Below are positions 53,279-62,814 of a stretch of DNA of 64,000 bases, piece after piece. This DNA comes from Rapidithrix thailandica. GTDB taxonomy: Bacteria; Bacteroidota; Bacteroidia; Cytophagales; Flammeovirgaceae. The stretch spans positions 124,001 through 188,000 of the forward strand of contig NZ_JBDKWZ010000004.1 in NCBI RefSeq assembly GCF_039710355.1, read 5' to 3'. Each line of letters opens with the position of its first letter. The first letter of the stretch is position 1. Position numbers and translations under genes: made by a program. The notes under the pieces were generated by a model, which had not been told where the DNA came from, searched no databases, and was given only the letters and a program-made list of their open reading frames with translations.

Positions 53279-55558
53279 GTGGAAAAGTTAGTCAAAAATA
53301 TCAACCAGGGATTCTTTTCAACCGTCTATGAGTGGGGAGTGGAGCATATTGTGTTTACCTTTCCGGTACATTTGTTTTTCATCCGTATCAAACAAAACCA
53401 TATTCTTCTATTGTATTGGATCGTTTTGTTCGGGGTGATTAGTGAAAACATAGGGGCCACATTAGGCATTCCCACCTTATTTCTGGACCCTGAGTACAGG
53501 GGAGAGGTTAATTTTATCAGTTTCTTTATCATGGGCATGGCCATAGGTTTGTTTATCATGGCCTATCATATCACCTGTTATATCCTTGACAATTACCGCT
53601 ACAGTTTTCTAATCAACTTTCGCTACCCCTTCTTGATTTTTTGTTTTAATAACAGTGTGATTCCGTTGGCTTTTATCGTGTATTATGTCGCTCAATTCGT
53701 ATGGTTTCAGAAAGTCTACGAACAAGCCCAAATGGGAAGCCTGATCGCCCAGGTAGCGGGTTTTATGGTAGGTTTGGTGTTTATGTTGTTATTAATCACC
53801 GGCTACTTCCGGATGAGTAACCGGGGGCGCTTGCGGCACTTGGCAGAGAATGTGGATAAGAAATTGAAAAAAAACCGTATCCAACGGCAGAAGGTGATGA
53901 ACCGCTTGCATGATGTTCAAAACCATAAAATTTTCATTCATTTCTACTTTCACCCTCCTTTCCGAATGAAAAAGATCAACCATTTTTATCCTTTTGACAG
54001 GGAAACGGTATTGCAGATCTTTAACCAAACCCAACTCAATGCTGTCATCATTTCGTTTGTCTCGTTTGTTTTCATTCTGTTATTAGGCTTATTCCGTGAT
54101 CACGAATTGATACAGATTCCGGCAGCGGCCAGCGTAATATTATTATTCACCATTTTATTGATGTTATCCGGAGCCTTGTCCTACTGGTTCAAAGGCTGGT
54201 CGGTAAGTGTTGCCGCCATATTGCTTTTTGTCCTGTTGTTTTATTTTAAATGGGATTATAAGGATCCTTATCACAAAGCATTTGGGATGGATTACAGTTC
54301 TAAAGCACTTTATACGAACCGTAGAGTATATGAGCTAGCCAACAGTACCCATCAGGCAGAAGACAAACAACATACCTTACAAATGCTGAACAATTGGCGG
54401 GCGAAATTCCCCCCGGAAACAAAGCCCAAAATGATTCTGATGTGTTTTAGTGGAGGAGGCCAGCGCTCTGCGCTATGGGCTATCCGTACTTTACAGCATT
54501 TGGATAGCTCTTTAAACGGGCAATTGATGCAAAATACCTTTTTGATTACGGGTTCTTCAGGAGGGTTGTTTGGTGCAGCGTATTACCGGGAATTATACTT
54601 GAAAAAACAAAACGGGGAAGAGATCAACTTATACGACCCAGGGTATTTGGAGCGCATTTCCCGTGATAAATTGAACCCTACGGTCTTTTCAATGATTTCA
54701 GCAGATATGTTTTTCCGTTTTCATCGCTTTGATGTCAATGGGAAAACATACTTTAAGGACCGGGGCTATGCCATTGAAGATAAGTGGAATAAAGACACGG
54801 AATACTTTCTGGACAAGCCTTTGGACAGCTATGCCTTGCCTGAACAAGAGGCTAAGGTGCCCATGATGTTGATTACCCCAACGATCCTGAACGATGGGAG
54901 AAAGCTGTATATCGCTTCTCAGCCAGTATCTTATATGTTAAGAGGTGCACAAAGTCCCGGAGGAGTGAAAGGGATTGAGTTTAACCGCTTTTTTGAAGAG
55001 CAAGGTGCTCAAAATATGCGATTGACTACCGCGCTGAGAATGAATGCAACTTTCCCTTATATTACACCTACGGTGGTTTTGCCCAGCAATCCGGCCATGG
55101 AAGTGATGGATTCCGGCTATCTGGATAATTATGGTATCAATGATGCTGTCCGTTTTTTGAATGTATTTAAAGAGTGGCTTCAACAAAATACCTCTGGGGT
55201 AATTGTGATTTCCGTCCGGGATTCGGTGAAAGGGAGGTATATTGCACAAAATCCTAGAAAATCCTGGGTACAAGAATTACTATCTCCATTGAACAGTGTG
55301 TGGCATAGCTTGAGCTATTTGCAAGACCTTTCGAACGATCAGAGCATTGAATACGCTAAAAATTGGTATGACGGAAAATTATACTTGTTGGAATTCCAGT
55401 ATCAAAACGGAGGGGATGAACATGGAAAAAGAAGGGCGGCTTTGAGTTGGAGGCTTTCCGAAAAAGAAAAAGAAGATGTATTGAATGCCATTTATTCCAC
55501 ACACAATAAAAAAGCAGCACGGGAGCTGTCCTACCTTTTGACCCACGAAGTGGAATAG
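53279..55558 (+). CDS. Membrane-anchored patatin-like phospholipase
   Basis: A 759-residue protein starting at GTG. The first 340 residues hold about eight hydrophobic helices. The C-terminal half (about 375-745) is a patatin-like domain: oxyanion loop FSGGGQRSA, nucleophile GSSGG (Ser of FLITGSSGGLFGAAY), and the catalytic Asp in VMDSGYLDNYG, corresponding to the patatin DG/A motif. Such enzymes hydrolyse acyl esters of membrane lipids. The large membrane module N-terminal to the lipase is unusual for patatins and suggests the active domain sits at the cytoplasmic membrane face, though the topology is a guess. Single gene. Confidence 0.88.
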   Translation: MEKLVKNINQGFFSTVYEWGVEHIVFTFPVHLFFIRIKQNHILLLYWIVLFGVISENIGATLGIPTLFLDPEYRGEVNFISFFIMGMAIGLFIMAYHITCYILDNYRYSFLINFRYPFLIFCFNNSVIPLAFIVYYVAQFVWFQKVYEQAQMGSLIAQVAGFMVGLVFMLLLITGYFRMSNRGRLRHLAENVDKKLKKNRIQRQKVMNRLHDVQNHKIFIHFYFHPPFRMKKINHFYPFDRETVLQIFNQTQLNAVIISFVSFVFILLLGLFRDHELIQIPAAASVILLFTILLMLSGALSYWFKGWSVSVAAILLFVLLFYFKWDYKDPYHKAFGMDYSSKALYTNRRVYELANSTHQAEDKQHTLQMLNNWRAKFPPETKPKMILMCFSGGGQRSALWAIRTLQHLDSSLNGQLMQNTFLITGSSGGLFGAAYYRELYLKKQNGEEINLYDPGYLERISRDKLNPTVFSMISADMFFRFHRFDVNGKTYFKDRGYAIEDKWNKDTEYFLDKPLDSYALPEQEAKVPMMLITPTILNDGRKLYIASQPVSYMLRGAQSPGGVKGIEFNRFFEEQGAQNMRLTTALRMNATFPYITPTVVLPSNPAMEVMDSGYLDNYGINDAVRFLNVFKEWLQQNTSGVIVISVRDSVKGRYIAQNPRKSWVQELLSPLNSVWHSLSYLQDLSNDQSIEYAKNWYDGKLYLLEFQYQNGGDEHGKRRAALSWRLSEKEKEDVLNAIYSTHNKKAARELSYLLTHEVE

Positions 55559-55604
55559 GCGGGTGAATAGCACCCACCTTTGTTTCGAATATTTTAATTT
55601 ACCC

Positions 55605-55778
55605 TTAGTCCGTTTTTACTTTTCTACTGAGCTTTTTGGGGATACCGGTATGTTGATCCAAGGTCTGGTATTTTTGTTTGGCAAACTTATGTTTTCGCTT
55701 GACACAGCCGGTTGATGTAATAGAAACCAAGAAAGCGAAAAGTACAATGCTGGTTAGTTGTTTAGGGAAAAGTTTCAT
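55605..55778 (-). CDS. Very small lipoprotein, unknown function
   Basis: 57 residues from the ATG at 55778: MKLFPKQLTSIVLFAFLVSI is a signal segment ending STGC, where the Cys would be lipidated. The mature part is very basic (KRKHKFAKQKYQ). The upstream Met four codons earlier is a weaker start. No recognised family. Gene status is supported by the well-formed lipoprotein signal. Confidence 0.6.
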   Translation of the reverse strand: MKLFPKQLTSIVLFAFLVSITSTGCVKRKHKFAKQKYQTLDQHTGIPKKLSRKVKTD

Positions 55779-56183
55779 GGTTTTGTGCATTAGGTGAATT
55801 TGTTTTACGTACGTGATGAACCGATTACCTTTCTACGACAATACATCTTAACTTCAGTGTTGGAATTCCTTACGAAAAAGCTGCAAAGTGGCAATTACCT
55901 CATGAAAGAATGCTCCCTGAAGTATGTATTTATAGTACGGCAATAGTGGGTAGTGTATTTACATAATCTATTCGGTAATGTGTTGGCTGGGCAAGTCTTT
56001 TGAAAGGGAGGCTTACCCGTAAAGTAATAGTTATGAGAGAAATGCGGATGTTTTGAACTTGTATAAAAACGGTATTATTGAATACGATTGCAAGTCACCA
56101 TTGTTCTGGTGGAAGTGTACTTCGTAAGCAATGATGATATCTTGAGGAATAAAAGTGCTGGTTGATTTTATCAATCGTTGAGT
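55779..56183. other. Intergenic stretch of about 400 bases
   Basis: No gene and no clear repeat. It should contain the promoter of the small lipoprotein gene on the minus strand. I see nothing further. Confidence 0.4.
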
Positions 56184-56663
56184 TTAGAATACCCGAACGA
56201 CTTTTAAAAAGCGTTTGGCGTAAAGTCCTTCCTTTAAATACGTGATGCAAACCTCCGGGTGTTTTTTGGAAGAAGACGCATGTATAAACTGTATTTCATC
56301 ACCTTCTTCATTGAGAATGATCCCTACATGACCTGGGGTCCTGTTTTTCAAGTTGGTGCCGGTAAATACGATAACATCTCCTTTCCGGGCTTCATCTAAT
56401 GAAATATCCTTACCAAAGCCTTGATAATACTTCGAAGACCTGGGTACTTCCAGATCAAAATTTTTGAATACGTAATATACAAAGCCTGAACAATCAAAAC
56501 CTTTTGGAGAGGCACTGCCATAACGATAAGGAGTGCCCAATAGCTGTTGAGCAAATTGTACTATGCTATCAGGATCTGCCAATTCTTTCTTTTCCGGTGT
56601 ATGGAAAAGCTTTGAGCAAAATAGAAAACTGGTGAAAATAGCTAATCCGCTTAGTTTAATCAA
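56184..56663 (-). CDS. NlpC/P60 family cysteine peptidase
   Basis: A 159-residue enzyme with an N-terminal hydrophobic signal (about 1-17). The NlpC/P60 catalytic triad is Cys58 in GFDCSGFV, His112 in GHVGII and His128 in FIHASS. Such enzymes cut the gamma-D-Glu to meso-DAP bond in peptidoglycan stem peptides. No separate binding domain is present, so it is the minimal size for the family. An OmpA-family gene lies upstream on the same strand, 75 bases away. Confidence 0.92.
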   Translation of the reverse strand: MIKLSGLAIFTSFLFCSKLFHTPEKKELADPDSIVQFAQQLLGTPYRYGSASPKGFDCSGFVYYVFKNFDLEVPRSSKYYQGFGKDISLDEARKGDVIVFTGTNLKNRTPGHVGIILNEEGDEIQFIHASSSKKHPEVCITYLKEGLYAKRFLKVVRVF

Positions 56664-56738
56664 TTTCGTACAGGTTTAAGGTTTGGCTCGTGCGATTTGT
56701 TTTAAAAGAGCCCTGAAAAAGTATAAGGGTTGGAATTG

Positions 56739-57812
56739 TTAATAGTTGGGAGCGAGAAGCTGTGATGTGTCTTCGTTAATTCCCGTAATTTTTATTTCTA
56801 ACCTCCGGTTCTCATTATGTTTTTTCATAGAGCACTTTACCCCGTTTACACATTCATTGACGGGTTGTTGCTCTCCATAGCCAACAGCACTGACCCGGTG
56901 CACTTGAATGCCCGTGTTTTTAATAAAGTTTTTGGCAGCTTCTGCTTGGCTTTGAGAGAGCTCCAAGTTATATTCATCTTCCCCCCGGGAGTCCGTATGG
57001 CATCCCACTTCTATGGAAATACCGGGATTTTCTTTTAAAATATCGCTCACCTTACGCAATACATTTTGCCCTTGGCGGCTTAAATGGCTACTGTTTACAG
57101 AAAACAGCATTCCGTTAAACACCATTTTCTCTCCGATCTTGATTTCTTTCAACTCAATGGTATGTGAAAACACCTTTTCCGTGATCCCCTTCGTGCTGAT
57201 TTGTTGTGCCGGAGTGCTGAAATAGAACGCCTTATAAGCCGAAAGGTCGTAGGTTTGATCCGGAGAAAGAAGAAAGTAGAATTGTCCCTGTGGATTGGTG
57301 AACAGGGCAAGTCGCTCCCCTGTTTTTTTATTGGTAAGCAATACTTCTGCTTTTGTAATGCCCTTTTGACTAGCTTGGTTGACTACTTGCCCTTTGGCTA
57401 GCAATCCCGTACCCAGGTGCATCGGAATTTCAATACTGATTCCTTCTCCGCTTTTAATTCTCCTTTTTTTCAAGTGAAGCTCTTGTGCCTGATAGCCCTC
57501 TTTGTAAAAAATAAGGCAATAGGCATGATCTCCGGTAAGTTCGACAAAAAACTTGCCTGTGAGATCGGTGTTTTGTGCCGGGGTTTCTTTATCTAACAAA
57601 TATTTTCGAATGCCTCTGCTCGTATCTTGTTCTACACGGTAAACCAATACCTGTACCTGCTCCAAAGGCGTTTTTTTCTTTTTTTTGCCTGTATCGGTGA
57701 TTATTTGGCCGGAAACGGAATATAGGTTTGCCGTCTGTGCCTGGGCAAAATGAGGGGCAACAACAGTGAAGAATAAAAGTGAAAATATAGTATGGAGTCT
57801 GCCAAATCGCAT
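56739..57812 (-). CDS. OmpA family protein with an N-terminal signal and beta-rich domains
   Basis: A 357-residue exported protein: MRFGRLHTIFSLLFFTVVAPHF is the signal. The middle contains two CarboxypepD_reg/Cna-like beta-sandwich units with repeated TGKFFVELTGDHAYCLIFYK and QGQFYFLLSPDQTYDLSAYK patterns. The C-terminal OmpA-like domain (about 245-345) has VNSSHLSRQGQNVLRKVSD, VGCHTDSRGEDEYNLELSQ and the diaminopimelate-binding Asp and Arg. It should tie peptidoglycan to the outer membrane. Reads as part of a cell-surface pair with the NlpC/P60 enzyme downstream. Confidence 0.9.
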   Translation of the reverse strand: MRFGRLHTIFSLLFFTVVAPHFAQAQTANLYSVSGQIITDTGKKKKKTPLEQVQVLVYRVEQDTSRGIRKYLLDKETPAQNTDLTGKFFVELTGDHAYCLIFYKEGYQAQELHLKKRRIKSGEGISIEIPMHLGTGLLAKGQVVNQASQKGITKAEVLLTNKKTGERLALFTNPQGQFYFLLSPDQTYDLSAYKAFYFSTPAQQISTKGITEKVFSHTIELKEIKIGEKMVFNGMLFSVNSSHLSRQGQNVLRKVSDILKENPGISIEVGCHTDSRGEDEYNLELSQSQAEAAKNFIKNTGIQVHRVSAVGYGEQQPVNECVNGVKCSMKKHNENRRLEIKITGINEDTSQLLAPNY

Positions 57813-58079
57813 TCAGGTTGTTTTGTTAGTTTGAGTTATTTATTAGTTCGTTTTATTTTTATAACAATTATTACACCTAAATATGATAAAATAGGACTTC
57901 CCTAAAATTATTGAGGGTTTCTATACGAAGATAATGAAAAAAATACCGTAGAAGGGATTCTTTTGAGGAGCTTGTACTGCAACAGGTGTGGGAATAGGGG
58001 CGACTGCCCAGGTACAGCCGGCACCTGACAAGGTCGGAAGGTTATATTTCGATCATTGCCGGATGCCGGTTTAAAAAAA

Positions 58080-59276
58080 TTAAGCCTCAAGGGTAGGGCT
58101 TTCCTTGGCTGCTTCTAAGCCCTTACTTTGCCTCAAGGCTTCAATTTTTTCCAAAGGTTTTTCTAATTGGTTTTTCCGGGTAGAGAGCAGGTAGCTGTAT
58201 TCGGTTTTCGCTTCATCAATCTTTTTCCCCATCTTCTCCATCGACATTGTGAATTTTTCCCATTGCTTTTTGAAGCTTCCCATCAAAGAGAGAATTTGTG
58301 AGGCGGTTTGTTCCAATTGAAAATTGTCGATGGCCTGCCGCACAATGGACAAGATGGCATACAAGGTAAAAGGCGAAGAGATAATGACTTTATTGCGAAG
58401 AGCCTCTTCCAAAATCTCTTGCCCCTCTTGGTTGATAAAGCTGTAGACTTGCTCATTGGGAATAAAAATTAACACATAATCTACGGTGTTTTCATCGGGG
58501 TTGATATAATCTTTGGTTGTTACTTCTTTGATCCTTGCCTTTACATCCTTGAGAAACTGCTCTTTATGTTGCTTTTGTTCCTGTTCGGTGGAAGCATTTA
58601 AAAAACGCAAATAATTGTCCAATGGAAACTTTACGTCCATATTCAAAATGAGGGACTGAGGCAACATAAAGGTAAAGTCCGGGCGCTTGTTATTACTGGC
58701 CAATGACTTTTGTTTGAAGTAATTAATGCCTTCTACAAAGCCGGCCAATTGAAGTACATCTTCGGCCATGCGCTCCCCCCATTGTCCTCGTATCTTCGTA
58801 TTTGTGAGTGCGTTTTTTAACTGTTCTGTAGTGCTTTGTAATTGGGTAGTTTGTTCTACACTGGCTTTTAACTGTTGGGAAAGCTGCCCGAATTTATGTA
58901 CCCGGTCTTTTTCCAGTTCGATAATCAGTCTGCGCATTTGATCCAATTCCGAACGCATATCGGAGATCGATCCGTCAATGTTTTTTTTCTTGTGTTCCAG
59001 ATCTTTTTCTCCTGACTGTATTTGCTCATTCAGTTTCACATTGGCGATGCGCAAGAAATCATGCGAATTTCGAGAAAGTGCTTCATTGGACAAGGCGCCA
59101 AATACTTCCCGAAGTTGTTTTAACAACAATTCGATTTCCCGGTTTTTTTCAGTTAAGAGTTTTTCGTACAGGTCTCCGGCCACATTGGATCTTGCCCTTT
59201 TTTCCATGCTGAGAATGATATACACGATACCGCCTCCCAGAACAAAACCGATAATGAATACGACAAATGAATTCAT
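58080..59276 (-). CDS. rmuC: DNA recombination protein RmuC
   Basis: A 398-residue RmuC. A single N-terminal membrane anchor (about 4-24) is followed by a long coiled coil (about 30-150) and the nuclease-like core: IRGQWGERMAEDVLQLAGF, KRPDFTFMLP, VDYVLIFIPNEQVYSF and VIISSPFTLYAILSIVRQA. RmuC limits recombination at inverted repeats in enteric bacteria. Length and order match the family. Single gene on the minus strand. Confidence 0.95.
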   Translation of the reverse strand: MNSFVVFIIGFVLGGGIVYIILSMEKRARSNVAGDLYEKLLTEKNREIELLLKQLREVFGALSNEALSRNSHDFLRIANVKLNEQIQSGEKDLEHKKKNIDGSISDMRSELDQMRRLIIELEKDRVHKFGQLSQQLKASVEQTTQLQSTTEQLKNALTNTKIRGQWGERMAEDVLQLAGFVEGINYFKQKSLASNNKRPDFTFMLPQSLILNMDVKFPLDNYLRFLNASTEQEQKQHKEQFLKDVKARIKEVTTKDYINPDENTVDYVLIFIPNEQVYSFINQEGQEILEEALRNKVIISSPFTLYAILSIVRQAIDNFQLEQTASQILSLMGSFKKQWEKFTMSMEKMGKKIDEAKTEYSYLLSTRKNQLEKPLEKIEALRQSKGLEAAKESPTLEA

Positions 59277-59652
59277 AAGTAAATCGCTGGTTTATAGTGA
59301 GTTTGTAGGTAGATTTTTGCAATTAGGTTGAAAATGATAAATTTTAAAACATTTAAGGCTATTCAGGTTAACAAAATTACAAAAATAAAGCATAGAAGTG
59401 GTTTAAACGTATAGTTTTTGACCGAAGATGGAATCAAAATCGGCTCATCAAGGCACTTTTTGAAGAGAATAGCCAAAGCTATTGTTGAGAAAAGTAAGAC
59501 AGAGGAGGCCTTTTTGAAACATTTTTTAGGAAAAAGAAAAAGGTTAATTCACTTCATAATTAAAATAAGGTTTCTTCTTCTCTGAGAATTGTTTATTTTA
59601 CTATGCTTGACAGAGCATTGCTTTTTTATGTTTAATAAACAACCCTCCTTTT
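59277..59652. other. Divergent intergenic region with repeat copy C
   Basis: Contains copy C of the dispersed repeat (59410-59555). No other gene seen between rmuC and the flavoprotein gene. Confidence 0.5.
59410..59555 (+). repeat. Dispersed 146-bp repeat, copy C
   Basis: Ungapped with copies A (17907-18052) and B (34444-34589). Open frame from TTG 59418 reads TEDGIKIGSSRHFLKRIAKA and onward to a TGA near 59583. Copy C is closest to copy A, with about 10 differences in 138 bases by eye. It lies in front of the iodotyrosine-deiodinase-like gene. Confidence 0.8.
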
Positions 59653-60324
59653 ATGAACACTGATGCAAATTTTGTCCCTTACGTACGGGATACTTATCCG
59701 CCTGAAGAAATGGAAATACGAGCGAAAGAATTTCATGAATTTATGGAGCAGCGCAGAACGGTACGGCAGTTTTCTTCCAAACCGATACCCAAGGCTGTAA
59801 TGGAACAAATAGTAATGACGGCTTCTACGGCTCCATCAGGGGCCCATAAGCAACCCTGGACTTTTTGTGCCGTATCCAATGCCGAATTGAAAAGCAAAAT
59901 CCGGGAAGCTGCCGAAAAAGAGGAGTATACCAATTACCATGGGCGAATGTCGGATACTTGGTTAAAAGATCTGGAGCCTTTTGCTACCGATTGGCACAAA
60001 CCTTTTCTGGAAGAGGCCCCCTGGCTGATCATCGTGTTTAAACGGGCGTATGAGTTAGATGAGGATGGACAAAAGCACAATAATTATTATGTAAACGAAT
60101 CGGTGGGTTTGGCTTGTGGCTTTTTGTTGGCAGCGGTTCATCAGGCGGGTTTGGTGGCTTTGACACATACCCCCAGCCCAATGAATTTTTTAACCAAAGT
60201 GCTCAGTCGCCCGGAAAATGAAAGAGCTTTTTTATTGATTCCGGTGGGTTATCCTCCTGAGCAAGTGAAGGTTCCGAAATTGACCCGCAAAAAAGTGGAT
60301 CAGGTCATTGAATTTTATGAGTAA
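59653..60324 (+). CDS. Iodotyrosine deiodinase-like nitroreductase-fold flavoprotein
   Basis: A 223-residue FMN protein of the nitroreductase superfamily. FMN-contacting residues are in QRRTVRQFS and STAPSGAHKQPW. The active-site lid of iodotyrosine deiodinase, Glu-Tyr-Lys, is complete: E91 and Y95 in EYTNYHGRMSDTW and K116 in TDWHKPFLE, aligned by eye with human E157, Y161 and K182. Further matches are VNESVGLACGFLLAA and GLVALTHTPSPMNF. The enzyme would reductively remove iodide or bromide from halotyrosines; bacterial homologues such as that of Haliscomenobacter hydrossis are known. It overlaps the convergent CHAD gene by 20 bases. Confidence 0.88.
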   Translation: MNTDANFVPYVRDTYPPEEMEIRAKEFHEFMEQRRTVRQFSSKPIPKAVMEQIVMTASTAPSGAHKQPWTFCAVSNAELKSKIREAAEKEEYTNYHGRMSDTWLKDLEPFATDWHKPFLEEAPWLIIVFKRAYELDEDGQKHNNYYVNESVGLACGFLLAAVHQAGLVALTHTPSPMNFLTKVLSRPENERAFLLIPVGYPPEQVKVPKLTRKKVDQVIEFYE

Positions 60325-61210
60325 AACCGGATAAGGTTTCTTCTTCTTGCTTGACCAGGATTTGATGATCCAAATGTTGAAGCAAGGCTTGACTTTTTTC
60401 CGAATCGAGATAGGTATAGTAATTTAACAGCATACTAATCTCGCTGCGATACACTTTCAGGTTATTGATTTCTCCCAGCCAGTTTTGGATCTTTTTATAT
60501 TGACGGGCTGCTTCAGCATAATTTTTATCCAAAGCAAATTCCACATAAGTACAAGTGTATCGCAGTTTTTTGGCTTGTATCCTTACGGCATGTAGTGCTT
60601 CCAGCGTTTCCGGGCTTTGCTCTCCGTGTTGCTCTTTCATCGTTTCGTATTTCTGTAATCTGCTGTCAAATTTTGCCATAAGCTTAAGCAGGGTTGCATG
60701 GGCATCCAACTTGCAGATATAACCGGGCAAATGTAAACACATAAAATCTTCCCAAAGTAACATCAATGGTTCATTATAGTCATTTGGGAGTTGTAAACCT
60801 ATCTGAAGTCGTTTCATTTTACGGAGTTTTCTGATTACTTTCAACAGTGCTTTGTCAACAGGGACCTGCTCTTTTAAATGTTGCAGATCTTCCAATAAGA
60901 CGTCCAGGTCCCTGATTTCTCCCAAAGCCTTTTCAATGTTTTGTAACGTTGTGTAAAACCGGCCGGCTACGGTGTTTTCGTCTTTTGTATCTTCTTGAAT
61001 CAAAAATTTAAGCAATGTCAATAACTTGCGTAAATGGACTCTGGTTTGGTGTAAATCTTCAATGTCTTTGAACTTGAGGCTTTGATGATAGCGTTTTTTA
61101 AACTTTTTGAAAATACGTTTAAATTGTTTTTTCCAAAGTTGAAGGTTGTCCGTGTTCTTATGTATATCAGTCATCATTATTGGTAGGTTAGGTAAGCCAT
61201 ATCCATTCAT
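60305..61210 (-). CDS. CHAD domain protein
   Basis: A 301-residue all-helical protein. Its conserved histidines and basic residues lie in LHQTRVHLRKLLTLLKFL and HAVRIQAKKLRYTCTYVEF, with IQNWLGEINNLKVYRSEI in the second half, as in CHAD proteins, which bind polyphosphate. There is no CYTH triphosphatase domain attached or nearby. Start codon is uncertain: ATG at 61210 gives a 301-residue protein, ATG at codon 12 or 13 gives slightly shorter ones. A polyphosphate-linked role is inferred from the family. Confidence 0.87.
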   Translation of the reverse strand: MNGYGLPNLPIMMTDIHKNTDNLQLWKKQFKRIFKKFKKRYHQSLKFKDIEDLHQTRVHLRKLLTLLKFLIQEDTKDENTVAGRFYTTLQNIEKALGEIRDLDVLLEDLQHLKEQVPVDKALLKVIRKLRKMKRLQIGLQLPNDYNEPLMLLWEDFMCLHLPGYICKLDAHATLLKLMAKFDSRLQKYETMKEQHGEQSPETLEALHAVRIQAKKLRYTCTYVEFALDKNYAEAARQYKKIQNWLGEINNLKVYRSEISMLLNYYTYLDSEKSQALLQHLDHQILVKQEEETLSGFTHKIQ

Positions 61211-61350
61211 TCAAGCTGCGAAGGAGTTAAAGCCGTGATGCCTTCAACTTTTTCGCGGACCTTATTTGATTTCATGCTGTATTATCCGGCCGTTATATTC
61301 TTTATGAAAAATGGGCGACCTTTTCAGTAATTTGAGGAAGAGTAAGAATA

Positions 61351-61395
61351 AAAAAATTCCCCCTTCCTTTTAGATAAAAAAGAGAAGAGGGGGAG
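61351..61395 (-). terminator. Terminator of the HAD-family gene
   Basis: Imperfect stem of CCCCCTTCCTTTT with AAAAGAGAAGAGGGGG around a short loop, followed on the minus strand by seven T. Lies after the stop of the gene at 61455. Confidence 0.65.
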
Positions 61396-61454
61396 TAAGT
61401 TCGCAATACGTATCCGGAAGCGTAATTATTTGGAATATAACCTTCCATGAAAAA

Positions 61455-61925
61455 CTATTTTTTAAAAAGCCATTTATAGAAGGGGAGTTTTTTGTTGTAA
61501 TTGGAATGTGCTTCAATATCCAACACCTTTAATTTATGCCCTTTCACTTTAAAGTTGGCCTCTCCCGATTTGGGATTGAGCAATTGTCGTACTTTTTGCC
61601 AACCAATAAATCCTCCGATACTCCGGTCATCAATAAAAACATCGGCATCGACTTTACGGCTGTATAAATCCGCGTCAAAACTTTCATTGGGAAAGCTGTG
61701 GTTGACAGCATAAAATTCCACACCCCGGTCGCGGCAAAACTTTACCGCTTCTTCCAGTTCTTCCCCATGCCGGAAAGTCCAAAGAATTAAGCGATGGCCT
61801 TGTGCCTGCATTTCCCGGAGTACTTCAAAGGCATTAATCATTTCCGGACCGATATCCGGATACTTGTTTTCTACAATCGTCCCGTCAAAATCGACAGCTA
61901 TTTTAAGTTGCTTGTTTACTTCCAT
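61455..61925 (-). CDS. HAD superfamily hydrolase (BT0820-like)
   Basis: A 156-residue HAD phosphohydrolase. The catalytic motif is VDFDGTIVE (D12 nucleophile, D14 acid); LILWTFRHGEE supplies motif II (Thr), and VFIDDRS the C-terminal metal-binding Asp pair. It has the small layout of the BT0820-type hydrolases of Bacteroidota, without a large cap. Substrate unknown; phosphate ester or nucleotide is likely. Confidence 0.88.
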   Translation of the reverse strand: MEVNKQLKIAVDFDGTIVENKYPDIGPEMINAFEVLREMQAQGHRLILWTFRHGEELEEAVKFCRDRGVEFYAVNHSFPNESFDADLYSRKVDADVFIDDRSIGGFIGWQKVRQLLNPKSGEANFKVKGHKLKVLDIEAHSNYNKKLPFYKWLFKK

Positions 61926-62321
61926 AATGCTATTGAGAAAAACCTCTAGTGATTAAATGGTAAATTTGTAATGTTGCTTTTAGGCTTCTATCTTGCTTTT
62001 TGAGCTTGGACCGGATAAGAAGCATGGATTTGTTGACTGTTAAATACTTCGTAAAAAAAGCCCGGATTAATTATCTTTAGGGTAGGATTATATTTCAGTT
62101 GTTGGGTTGAAAAATCAATCCTAAACCGGCCATTTCCGCTATCAATGATGAAGTTTACATATACGTTTAATCAGACTGACTATCTTTTGACTTGGAGGGG
62201 ACGTATAGATAATAAAATGCCCTCCGCTTCAGTGTAGTAATTTTTTTAATCTGCAAAATAATAAATAGCTTGTTGATTAAAGAAACGAACAAAGAGAAGA
62301 ATCCAATAATTAGTGAAGTTT
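61926..62321. other. Divergent intergenic stretch of about 400 bases
   Basis: No gene or repeat recognised. It separates a minus-strand HAD gene from a plus-strand gene and must contain both promoters. AT-rich. Confidence 0.4.
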
Positions 62322-62726
62322 ATGGAAAGTGTCCCTTTTAGAATTGAGTTATACGATGGTTTTGCAGAAACCCGAGGCATCTTGCGCTTGGAAAATGAAA
62401 GTGTTTTTTTAGAATTTGAAACGAAAGATAGTTTTTTTGGGGTGATTAAGTCCGGGGTTCAGAGTATTGATATTCCATTGAAGTATTTATCTTCGGCACA
62501 CTTAGCCAAAAGTATTTTTGGTAATAAAATTATTTTGCATGCTCACAGTCTGAAAGCCTTCGAAAAGTTTCCTTCCAGCTCTTCCGGAGAACTGAAATTA
62601 GGCATTAAACGCAAATTTAAACATCAGGCAGAAAACTTGGTGACAAACATCAACCTCAAAATTTCCGAAGAACGTTTGAAAGCTCTCAGTGAAGATAACG
62701 GATCCTCTAATCAATTAGAGCAATAA
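62322..62726 (+). CDS. Hypothetical soluble protein
   Basis: 134 residues from the ATG at 62322 (MESVPFRIELYDGFAETRG); a GTG three codons earlier is also open. The sequence is mostly beta-strand patterned in the first 80 residues (RGILRLENESVFLEFET, IDIPLKYLSSAHL) and basic afterwards, perhaps a PH/GRAM-like domain, but I do not recognise a family. It ends with an acidic, Ser-rich tail. Followed by an LMW phosphatase gene 88 bases downstream in the same direction. Confidence 0.65.
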   Translation: MESVPFRIELYDGFAETRGILRLENESVFLEFETKDSFFGVIKSGVQSIDIPLKYLSSAHLAKSIFGNKIILHAHSLKAFEKFPSSSSGELKLGIKRKFKHQAENLVTNINLKISEERLKALSEDNGSSNQLEQ

Positions 62727-62814
62727 AAGGGGCGGCTCTTCCGAATTGAAACGAGAGGTCCTTTGCCGAATCTACCGGACTCGTATTTATTAAAATATCA
62801 TCTTTTACCAGCCC

